In this document: positions 11,007 to 20,966 of the stretch, piece by piece
How positions within the stretch are numbered: the stretch's first letter is position 1
How the letters are laid out: every line of letters starts with the position of its first letter
Notes under the pieces: model-generated
Told to the model about the DNA's origin: nothing
Databases searched by the model: none
The model's input: only the letters and a program-made list of their open reading frames with translations
Origin: Papaver somniferum
Taxonomy: Eukaryota; Streptophyta; Magnoliopsida; Ranunculales; Papaveraceae
Direction: 5' to 3'
Assembly (NCBI RefSeq): GCF_003573695.1
Contig: NC_039361.1
Location: forward strand, 43,051,673 to 43,115,672
Length of the DNA stretch: 64,000 nucleotides
Made by a program: the position numbers and the translations under genes

Positions 11007-12411
11007 ATGTTCTGGAATCTCAGGGGCCTTAGAAGATTAAGGGCTCAGGAGAAACTTAGATCTTTAGTTAAGAATTTTAGTCCTGCATTGGTTTGGATTG
11101 CTGAACCAAAGGTTTTTTGTAGTACTTCTGTTTGTCAAAAATTAAATCTTTCAAGAATGGAAAAAATGGTGATTCATAATTCTAGCAATGGGAGGAAGAG
11201 AAATATATGGTTATTTTGGAATAAATGTATATCTCAGCCACAAGTTATTTCAGTATCAATCCAAATGATTACAGTTTCTGTTGGTGATGTGTTAGTTTTT
11301 GGAGTACATGCTCATGTTAAGTTGGTTCAAAGAACGTTCTTATGGTATGAAATGAAGCTAATAAGTGATTTAAACAAACCATGGATCATACTTGGGGACT
11401 TTAATGTAATTTTATCTCAAGATGAGAAAATTTGTGGTAAATCACCTAACAGAAACTCAATTTTAGAATTCAGTAACTACTTAAATCAGTGTGAGTTAAT
11501 CTAAGCTCCTAAAAATGGGTTGAATTATACATGGTCTAATGGACAACAAGGAAGTAAGAGAATTTTGTTTACTTTAGACATAGTTTTTTTTAATCAAAAA
11601 TGGATACAATTGTATGGGGATTGGGGGTATAAAGTTGGTATGAGAATAGTGTCAGATCATGCTCCTCTATTAGGTGGATGTGCAAGCATTCCAAAACCTC
11701 AAAATGTTCCAAGAAGATTTCAGAAAATGTGGCTTATTCATCCTAATTTCTTGAATGTAGTTGCAGATTGCTGGGCAAATTCAGTAGTTGGTGATCCAGC
11801 TTTTCAGTTTCTACAAAAATTGAAGAATTTAAAGAAGGTTTTAAATGATTGGAATTGGCAGGTGTTTGGCGATGTTCATGTCAAAATAAAAGAAGCTGAA
11901 GATAGAGTTAAATTGGCTACTCAAATTTAAGATAGTAATCCATTTGATGAGGAGGCTCTTCAAGAATTAGTAAAAGCTCAAAATGATCATGCTAGTAGAG
12001 AAGTTCAAGAAAATACCTTATTAAGGCAAAAATCCAGGGTTAAATGGATTAAAGAAGGAGGAGCTAATACAAGTTTCTTTCACACTAATATGAAGATTAG
12101 AAATGCTAAAAATATGATTAGTGAGTTGGAAGACAATGAAGGAAATGTGATTACTGATCAGACTCAAATTGCAGATTTTTTGGTTAAATATTTTCAGAAA
12201 AATTTTGAATCCCAACCTGTGGATGTTGATGATACATTGTTAGAGGTGATACCAAAGGTTATTGATGAGGAAGATCAAGTTAAATTGGATGCAATTCCTG
12301 ATGAAGAAGAGATAAAGAAAATTGTACTTGAAATGGATCCAGAAAGTGCTCCTGGACCAGATGGTTTTTCAGACATATTTTACAGAAGCTGTTGGGAGAT
12401 AATCAAAACTG
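11007..12411 (+). pseudogene. LINE-1 ORF2, N-terminal part (endonuclease, start of reverse transcriptase)
   Basis: This encodes the nicking endonuclease and the start of the reverse transcriptase that carry out target-primed integration. The frame opens at MFWNLRGLRR. The endonuclease motifs are visible as NLRG, AEPK, LGDFNVILS and VSDHAPLL. The linker contains KWIKEGGANTSFFH, and the reverse transcriptase begins at SAPGPDGFS. Two stops, TAA at 11502 and TAA at 11928, lie in the same frame and can be read as C-to-T changes of CAA. The frame is cut at 12412-12416 by the target duplication of the inserted element and resumes in the same phase at 15141. Confidence 0.88.
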
Positions 12412-12416
12412 ACTTA

Positions 12417-15135
12417 TGGTTGGTTGTCAGCCGACGCAAAAATAATTTAAGTTCTTTCACTTCACAGTTATAAATAATAATATAGTTATAAGAACAGATT
12501 CGTTCCACAGGGAGATATGGTTTGTTATTTGTATTTGAAAACTTAAGTAACCTGGGGGGATTTTTGATTTGAGTCTAAAATAATTAAACTAATAATAATA
12601 GCAAAGAATAAATAAAGAGAACCAATAAGTTGAGAATACTGGTTAAGGGTTCATCATCAATCATAATACATGCACTTCGACTAATAACTAGTGTTGTCAC
12701 TCAATCATTCATTATCAAGAGTCCTAAAGTACCCCATTGAGAGCATACTCCGGTAAATTCCTTATATCATCACATACCATAACGATGAATATGTGAATAC
12801 TTCTCATCGAACAACCTAATGCAACGTGCTATTAGGTTTAATCCTCTAAGAGCCTTAAATTCTATGAATTAGACTAATCCATGCAATAGAAATACTACGA
12901 GTAAACTATTTAACATGGGTCAAGCTTCTACTTGCAATCACACAAAGGTTTTGAATACAATTGGTAATCACAATATGCTACTTATGAGAAGGTTCATCAA
13001 CAATTACGTATCTCAAAACCCTAGCCTAGCTTTAGAAATACATTCATGCTCATTTAGTAGCGCTCCTAAACAAACGATCATACGCGAAAATAAATCGTAG
13101 AACAAGACAATAATAATTTGATTGAGATAAAAAAACCAATATATTAATTTAGTAGCATGTTTATGATATCCGACTACATCCTTAACCAATATGGAGTGTC
13201 TAGCTACTCATCATGGATTTCTTAAAACCCACCCATGTAAAATATTAAGAAGAAATCAAATAACCAAACCCTAGGAATCGTGATAGCAATGGCCGTTCTA
13301 AGCCCCAGCTCTCTTCTTTTCTTCCTCAAAAGTATATGATAAAAGATATCCTAATGATCCTCCCAGAAATATGCTAAATAGCCAGCCGTGTGAACTTCGG
13401 CAGCTCCCAGCCTATGGACCACGTAATGTTTGCAAAAGCCCAGCCCACGAAACAAAATTGGTAGTCAGTTCTGTATAACTGACAACATATTCTTCACTTC
13501 ACCAAACTGCGGACACATGTATCTCCGTGAGTTTTATTTTCCCCTGAGTTTTGATTTTCCTCCGCCGGAGTCACGATCACACATCCCTCGGTGAGTTTTA
13601 AAAGTTACGGACTTTTATTTCTTCGACCAACTTTCACGGTGACTCATCCCTCGGTGAAAATCCAAAACACCTGAGTTTACTTTTTCCGGTCATGAATTCA
13701 CGTATACGAGGCCCTCCGTGAAAACTCTAAACATCTGAGTTATCTAAACTCATTCCATTTGTCCAGTATTCGATCGCTGCCATGAAAGTCTCGGGCAACA
13801 GCGAACTGCATCCTGTTCTCTGATCATTCCATCAATCTCTACTCTCTTTTTCATCTTCGTAACTGCGAGCAACACCTTCTCTGCTTCAGTGTCAAGCTCC
13901 ATCTTTTACTGAGTTTCTCAAACTCGTGCTCTTCTCAGACTCAAGTTTGACAAACTACTTCCCTGTATAAACATGAACATCCAACTGCCACAGCATCAGC
14001 AACCATCACCATTACAGGCTGCAAATCTTCTTGATACTCTACTTCTCTTTCATTTCTGTCATTAGGCACTCTCCATTGTAACCACCAAGCCCAACTTCAG
14101 ACTCGTTCCTTCTCAGTCACAGCCATCATTCTATGACCCTGCCATCATCGAATATCACAGCATTAATTCTTCTATATCCGGTAATGGCAACAACCATCAA
14201 CCCAACTCAGTTATCAGCTCCATCTTCATCGACGCTAAACCATTACAGCCAACTCCATCGTTACAGCGAACTCTTCTCCATCCATCACTGATGTTAATCG
14301 CCGGCAGCAACTTTAATCGATTCTTCCAACTCCAACAGCAGAAACCCAATGATCTTCCCGAGCTCCATCACCAGCCACTGCCTAAACTCGAGCTTTCCAT
14401 CACTTCCATGAACCACCAGCACTTCATTGTAGACTCTCTACGTCACGATGTACCCATTAAGGACAGCAAAACTCCGTTCCCACCACAAACTAGTCAACCA
14501 CGAGCATCGCATCACCATGAGCTCTACAAACTGAATCCAGCTGCTATATTCGGCCTTCTACCTTCACTGATCTTCATCGACACCATTGTGATCATTAACC
14601 CAACTGCCATTGTCACTGCCAGGACAGCAGTCACCTCTTGCTTCTTCCCCTTCGAAATTCTCCTTCTCGAGCTGATTCTCCCAGACAATTGATGGTAGCA
14701 TCCATTGTCTTCTTACTCTCCATTCCAGGCTCGAGTCCGTTACTGCCAGCAACACTTTAATAATTACTATTCAACTGTCAGTTTCCCAAAACTGACAGTT
14801 CAGTCTTCTGTTGAAGTTTGTCAGCCCTTTAACATACAACGGGGTGTCAATAGCAATTCTGTGTTGTCTCGGTTTGTCCCAACTTCGAATGCTCATGAAT
14901 TATACATGCGACGTCGGAATCGCTCCATTCTTTCGCCTTTCTCTTTGTCTTTTCGTCCTCTTCAAGGTGATGCGAAGAAATCTCGGATTTGAGCGAGTTC
15001 CACTTCTTTTTAGTTAAGATAGCCTCAGATACCTAACAAACTCAAAATCAAACAAAATCAAAGCATAATGATATAAAAAATACCAAGAAAGCAAAGCATT
15101 TGAGTACCTAATTGGTGCAAATAATGCACCTATCA
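12417..15135 (-). mobile_element. TG...CA solo-LTR-like insertion inside LINE-1
   Basis: It is flanked by a perfect 5-bp duplication ACTTA (12412-12416 and 15136-15140) and bounded by TG and CA. Read on the minus strand it starts TGATAGGTGCATTATTTGC and ends CTGACAACCAACCA, with a CCCTGTGGAACGAATC block near the end as in many plant Gypsy LTRs. The start TGATAGGTGC is not repeated internally, so it is a solo LTR or a terminal-repeat-poor derivative rather than a complete element. The open frames inside (such as 14291-14692) are low-complexity and not convincing genes. Removing it restores the LINE frame. Confidence 0.82.
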
Positions 15136-15140
15136 ACTTA

Positions 15141-17287
15141 GTTGATGCTATTCAATTCTGTTGGAGGAGGAAATTTATACCCAAAGGAATGAATTCAAGT
15201 TTCTTAGTCTTATTGCCTAAAACTCAAGGTGCAAAAGCTGCAAATCAGTTTAGGCTAATTGGCTTAAGTAATGTGGTTTTTAAAATCTTCACAAAGTTGA
15301 TCACCAGTAGGATGTGTGAGTTAATGAAGAAGTTAATATCTCCTCAGCAGGCTGCTTATGTGCGTGGGAGAAGCTAGCATTCATGAACAAGTAATACTGG
15401 CATCTGAACTTGTGAATGAAATGAAATTCAAAAGAAGAGGAGGAAATGCTGGAATCAAGCTTGATATTTCCCAAGCCTATGATACAGTTAGCTGAGAGTT
15501 CCTAATTAAAGTTCTAAGGAAATATGGATTTTCCTCAGCTTGGTGTGACTGGTTTATTACTCTATTCACATCAGCAAGAATTTCAGTGATGGCCAATGGT
15601 GGTCCATGTGGATTTTTTCAAGTTGAGAGGGGATTAAGGCAGGGAGACCCCCTATCTCCAATTTTGTTTGTGTTAATGGAGGATGTTTTGAGCATAAATA
15701 TCTCAGCTTTAGTGGAGAACGGTAAGATGCAACCAATGGTAACAAAAAAAAGGTGTTCATCCAACTCATCTGTTTTTTGAAGATGATGTTTTTGTCTTCA
15801 ATAATGGAGGAAAAAAGAGTATTACAAACCTTTTAAATCTCCTAGATTGTTATCAAGCAAGTTCTGGTCAAATAATTAATAAGCTTAAAAGTAAGCTTTT
15901 TGTGGATGAAACTACCCCACAAAGAAAGCAATTGATTAGTGATCTTGTCAACATGGAGGTTGCAAAATTTCCAGATAAATATCTGGGAGTGTTACTTGCT
16001 CCAGGGAGGATAACTTCAGCAATGGTTTTGCCTATTGTTGAACTACTTCAGAGGAAATTTGCTTCTTGGAAAGGTAATATGCTCTCATTTCAAGATAGAT
16101 TGATTCTTGTTAAATCAGTTTTATGCAGTCTACCTATCTATAATATGTCAGTCTACAAGTGGTCTGCTTCTATTCTTAAAGTTTGTAAAAAAAAATTAGA
16201 ATTTTGTGGACTGGTGATGGAGAGAAGAGGAAATTTAAAACAATCTTATGGGAGAGAGTATGTAAACCTTATGAAGAAGGGGTTCTTGGTATTAAAAGGG
16301 TAAAAGTGATAAATAGATCACCATTAATGAAGATGTTATGGAAGATACTTAATTCTGATCAAGAATGGGCCTTATTCTTTGCTGCCAAATTTCAAAATAA
16401 GTATGGGCAATGGAGTACTTGCTGGAAGCAATCTTCAGTATGGAATGGTCTGAAATAGGCTTGGAATGTTTTACAAGAAGATATAAGGTGGAATGTGGGT
16501 AATGGAGCATCAATTTCTGTGTGGTTTGATATTTGGTATGGTGATGTTTCATTAATCAGCACAATAGGTTACACTGATTATGTTAAGGAAAATATTGGAA
16601 TGAAGGTACAAGATTTGATATATGAAGGAAATTGGAGGATTCCTGCTGAGTTACAACAATTCATTTCATCTGCTAGTTTGCCAGTAATAATTGGGGGCAT
16701 TGATAAGAGGATGTGGATTGCAGGTAAAGATGGAAAGTTTTCAACAATAGATGCTGTTGAGAAAATAAGGGACAGAGGAGTCACATTGTCTTGGACTAAA
16801 TTTTTTTTGGCAATCTTTCATTCATCCTAACATTGCTTGCAATGTCTAGAAGTTGATGCAAGGAGTGTATGTGGATAATGAAATAACGAGGAGTAGGGGT
16901 TATGATATGGTATCAATATGTTGCATTTGTTTTGCAGAACTGGACAGTATGAAGCATACTTTATGGGAATTCCAATTCAACATTGAGGTGTGGAAGTGGC
17001 TTAATACAATGTTTGGATTTGGTATCCCTTGTTCTTTTGAGGATGCCTGTAATGCTTCCAAAGGCAAAAGCCATTTAGCTAAGCAATTATGGATGATAGC
17101 AGCTTGTGCCATCATGAAGGATTTGTGGTTCCAGATGAATGCAAAACTATTTGATGAGAAGAAACCTAATCTCATGTGCTTCAAGAGTAAAATTTGGCAG
17201 ACAGTCAATGAAGAAAAATACAGGGTGAATGGCACCAGATGGAGTAATATCTATGACAGTAAGGTGATTGAATTTTTCAAAATCTGA
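15141..17287 (+). pseudogene. LINE-1 ORF2, C-terminal part (reverse transcriptase and zf-RVT)
   Basis: The frame resumes after the insertion with FIPKGMNSSFLVLLPK, the usual reverse transcriptase block, then LDISQAYDTVS, RGLRQGDPLSPILF and the catalytic FADD site written as FEDD near 15780. The two catalytic Asp residues remain but Ala is replaced by Glu. A zinc-knuckle zf-RVT region follows (CCICFAELDSMKHTLW, 16918-16965). The frame ends at 17287 without an RNase H domain. Lesions include a 4-bp insertion near 15374, a TGA at about 15493, a T-run slip near 16800 and others. Confidence 0.87.
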
Positions 17288-17488
17288 GTGTCAAGTCTGA
17301 GTGCTTTTTAGTGATCTCTTTTGTTTAGGTTGATGTTGGGCTTCCTTTTCTTTTCTGTTTGGGATGGGCTTTCGTTTCTTGTTCTTTGCTTGTCTTGTAT
17401 CTTTCTCTTTTTGTTTTGGTATGTCCTGTAAGTTTAGACTGACTTTTTAGTCCTTCTTTTAATGAAAAATGTGATTCAGCAAAAAAAA
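17288..17488 (+). other. 3' UTR and A-rich tail of LINE-1
   Basis: T-rich non-coding sequence after the ORF2 stop. It ends with AATGAAAAATGTGATTCAGC and a run of nine A before the target duplication. This is the tail expected from target-primed reverse transcription. Confidence 0.85.
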
Positions 17489-17505
17489 AGTAAAATAAAA
17501 TGATT

Positions 17506-17719
17506 CAGTCTTCACTTACCTGATAAAAGAAGTTGTCTGAATGTCTTCCTCGATCTTCAATCTTCGAGGGTGATATCTGATACTCCACTACCAAATTCTA
17601 ACCTAGTCCGATACTTGACTTAGTATATTAGGAGTCAAGATATAGTTTTGATCTACTAACATTGATAACAAACTTGAGATAACAAAACTTGTGGGTTCAA
17701 CCGAGCATTGCTCTAACAT
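17506..17719 (-). mobile_element. Minus-strand Sirevirus-like LTR, first segment (LTR start)
   Basis: On the minus strand position 17719 begins TGTTAGAGCAATGCTCGGTT, matching the start of the plus-strand LTR at 2019 (TGTTAGAGCATAGGTCGGTT). No polypurine tract lies upstream of this start on the minus strand, so it is a 5' or solo LTR. The LTR continues leftward beyond the LINE at 9447. Confidence 0.75.
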
Positions 17720-17724
17720 TTAGT

Positions 17725-18260
17725 TTCCTATTCTGTGTTCCAATTATGTGTTCCCCTCCCCTGTTTAACTTGAAGGGTGTATAAATGAGTGTCATATTGT
17801 GTCATACTGTATTTGCTTTGTCTCTTAAGCAAAAGATTATATATATATGTACTTTTGTTTCCTTGATTGCTTCATATAAATAATTTTGTATCCACCCTAA
17901 TAACGTAAGGATGCTTAATTACCTTTAGAGTGGGGGCAGGGTTGTTAGAGGGTGAATGGATTTTAGAATAGAATAAATAATTTATTCTGGGATGTTAAAA
18001 GATGAAAATATTTTGACATTTAAACTTACTTGGGATATACGATATGATAGATTATATAATAAAAGTAGCGTTGGAATTTCCAGCTAAGTAAAGAGGAAGT
18101 CCATGATTAGGAGATTGTAAATCCATGATTTAACATGTTATTTTTAATTGACAAGTTTCAAATTGTTCGTAAAGATCAAAATTTATTTTGGATGATCAGT
18201 TGAATGATTTTTTTTGGCTTCAAAATAGTAAATTTTTCTCATGTGCATCAGAAGATGGAC
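17725..18260 (+). repeat. Dispersed duplicate, copy 2 of 2
   Basis: Collinear with 4867-5410 at clearly reduced identity. It begins immediately outside the Sirevirus LTR start at 17719. It carries no coding sequence. After 18260 the two copies diverge: copy 1 is followed by a Copia reverse transcriptase fragment, copy 2 is not. Confidence 0.75.
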
Positions 18261-18779
18261 AGTGTAGCGGCCATGTGGGCAAGGGTCAGCAGATGTAATT
18301 TTTTCAGAAAATTTACCTCATTAATTTTTTAAAGCATAGGCTCATGCCTTTCCTTATATATAAAGTAAATATCAAAATATATAGGAGCAAAGGCTATGGT
18401 GTCGATTTGTTGAGATTCTCATTCAGAGATGAAAGATGTTTTCATATTTGAGCAACTTTGATACTACCGGGGGTAGAGCCGTAGAGGTAAGCCCCCTCTC
18501 ACCCAAGCTCATTTGACCACTCATTCAACCAAATGAATAGTCGAAAGTCTTCACTATACGTTTAACTATTTGCCGTTTGAAAGTAAGATGAAAATGACAT
18601 TTATTTGTAGTCCGGATTTAAGATAATTAAAAAATAGGTCCCATTACTAAAAGGAACTAATTTAAAATTAATTAAAAAAACAGTTTTCCACTTGGACGAT
18701 ACTTGGAGTGTCGTCCATTCCCTTTCTATTTTTTTTAAATCCTTCACTTAATTTTGCACTCCAAGAAAAAATCCAAATC
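18261..18779. other. Non-coding spacer
   Basis: AT-rich sequence in which I see no gene, no repeat boundary and no recognisable element. Confidence 0.5.
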
Positions 18780-20127
18780 CTCATGGATTTGGAACTGCAC
18801 TCTTTTAAGGAATTGAAGAAATCAACAAATATAGTATTTGGGAAGTTGGAGATGGGAAATTACACATGGAACGATAGATGGATACCAGGAAGGGATACAA
18901 CCCTAACCCATACTAATCTTGCTTCAAACACTCACATAACACTTGCGTCAGAGTTAATTGACTCAGACACCAATAAGTAGAACCAGGTTACCCTAAATGC
19001 TTTGTTTAACAATTTTTTTTGTCTCTGAAATCATGAGCATAAAGTTACGCACAACCAAAGAAGGGTATCTAAAAAAGAAGATCAACTTAGATGGTATTTA
19101 ACCAGACACAAAGAATTTTCAGTGAAGTTTCTTTATGCAAAGCTCCGGAATCCTTCTTCTATAGTTTCTAACACTATAAAAAAGTTTTGGAAAACATTAT
19201 GGAGCATGGGCACTTCCCAAAGAGTGAAGCTTTTTGTGTGAAATGCTTAAAAGATTCTTTACCTACTAAGAAGAAACTGGGATCTATAATGAATGTGGAT
19301 ACCAAATGTTTCTTTTGTCGGACACATATTGAATCAACCAAACATTTTTTTTTTTGATTGTGCATATGCAAAGGAAGTGTGGAATCTTCCACCGATTGCT
19401 ATACATAGAGTATCTTTAACCTCAAACACAGTAAATGATAAATATTTTTTAGCACATTACAATAAATGGAGGAACGATAATGAGAAAATATCAATGGCCT
19501 TGGCCTCTAGAAAATGTTGGTTCATATGAAAGAAACAACTCCTTAGATTTTTTGAGGGAAAAAAACATATCTCCTTCTCAATTACCAATGGCCATTTCAA
19601 TCATTTTGAATACTGGAATCAGAACTTAAACCTCCGAATACATCAGATGTAGCTACACCATCAAAAGACATAAATCTTGGAAACTTCCTAGTGTGAATAC
19701 TTTCAAAATAAATTGTGATGCTTCATGAATATCTGTAATTACTAATGAGGGTTTTAGAATTGTTTTGCGCAATTGGACAGGAACATTTGAAGGAGCTGAA
19801 ATGGGAAGCTTCGAATGCGCATCAACAGAAGAAGCAGAAGCAGTAGCTCTGTTACAGGCAGTCAAATGGGCCAAGTCAAGAAATATTCAAAATATGGTCA
19901 TTGAGAGGATAATTTATCAACTATTCTATATCTACAAGGAAAAAAAAAATTCAGTCCAGTGACAAAGCAAGGCAATTTTAGATGAAGCTAGAAGTTTGGC
20001 AGACAACTTTTGATCTCTTTTTTGGGTTTTCAGTTTGCTGACATGAATGCGAACGAGGTATCAAATATACTAGCATAGAAAGGAAGAACATTTATTGCCA
20101 CAGTTTCATGAGAAGATTTAACACTGG
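18780..20127 (+). pseudogene. LINE-2: 5'-truncated LINE ORF2 (zf-RVT and RNase H)
   Basis: Degenerate C-terminal half of a LINE ORF2. Visible blocks are YTWNDRWIPGRD (post-RT region, about 18850), KKFWKTLWSMGTSQRVKLF followed by TKCFFC and STKHFFFDCAYAKEVWNLP (zf-RVT, 19170-19400), and an RNase H domain starting at FKINCDAS with STEEAEAVALLQAVKWAKS (19700-19880). It ends in FADMNANEVSNILA (about 20030-20080). Many frameshifts and stops are present. The frame is cut at 20127 by the element A array and resumes at 45918. Confidence 0.82.
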
Positions 20128-20966
20128 TGTTTGTACCATGGTAAAAATGCCACATAATAGGCCAAATTGCTACTTGAATCACCTTTTGGCCCTCATCGAA
20201 GCCTGCCACCAGCCTACCGACTGAAGTAGCTACCAACTAATCCAGTGATCCAAGGAGTCAATGCCCGGTCAATGGTCAAAATCAACCTCCGGTCAGTGGT
20301 CAAAGTCAACCGTCGGTCAACTGTCGAAGCCAAGTTGCTAGTCGCGCCTCCAGTCAATTTCCAGCTAAGTACTCTGCCGCACTGCCAGCCAACCTCTATC
20401 TATACTGTCAGTTGTGCTGCCATCCAGCCTCCATCCAGTCTCCAGTCAAGGTAGTCTGCCCATGTCAATTAAGCCCATTTCCGTCGATCCGGTTTAAGAA
20501 CCCTGGAAGAAGATTCTGGAAGGTTTGATGAATAATTCCTTTAGGGAATATTCTGGAATACTCCAAGAGGCATGCAGGGAAACTTAATACAATTTATGTC
20601 CAGGTGGCATGCAAGGAAGATTAATGCCAGGAGGCATGCAGGGCAAGTGAAACAGATTCATGCCTACCTCGAAATTAGGGAAGAGGCTAATTCGCAACTG
20701 TATAAATAAGGAGAATTATAACCCTTGGAGAGGGATAGAGAAAAATATGCAAGGCAAACCCTAAAAGGGATTAAATGATTATAACCCAGACATCAATAAA
20801 ATATTTCTCCCTACGGGAATTAGTCTGTGGATGTAGGCAAACCATGCCGAACCACGTTAAATTCGTGTCTATCATCCTTAAGCTTGTTTTGTGTATAATC
20901 CTAGTTCTGATCATCATCACAAAAATCATTGTGTTTAGTGCCTGGAAATATTTCTGGGTACAAACA
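20128..20966 (+). repeat. Element A, first LTR
   Basis: An 839-bp LTR bounded by TGTTTGTACC and GGTACAAACA. It contains AGGCATGCAGG-type repeats near 20570-20645 and a TATA-like box at 20701. Compared with LTRs two and three it lacks about 35 bp next to CAATTTCCAG (near 20360), the segment that contains the B insertion site. Confidence 0.92.
20701..20709 (+). promoter_or_regulatory. TATA-like box of element A LTR
   Basis: TATAAATAA, conserved in all three LTRs (also 37282 and 45650), about 260 bases before the LTR end. It is the likely core promoter for element RNA. Confidence 0.5.

Larger units (their letters stand above)
9448..17488 (+). mobile_element. Full-length L1-type LINE (LINE-1)
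   Basis: The boundaries are set by a perfect 17-bp target duplication, AGTAAAATAAAATGATT, at 9431-9447 and 17489-17505, with an A-rich tail just before the right copy. It contains a 5' leader, ORF1 (nucleic-acid-binding), ORF2 (endonuclease and reverse transcriptase) and a short 3' UTR, interrupted at 12417-15135 by an LTR-type insertion. Without that insertion it would be about 5.3 kb, normal for a plant L1. Several stops and frameshifts make it inactive. It lies inside a minus-strand Sirevirus LTR. Confidence 0.92.

Noticed and set aside
14291..14692. 133-codon frame as a host gene
   Set aside because: It is low-complexity (His/Pro/Leu-rich) and inside an LTR-type insertion with clear TG...CA ends and target duplication.
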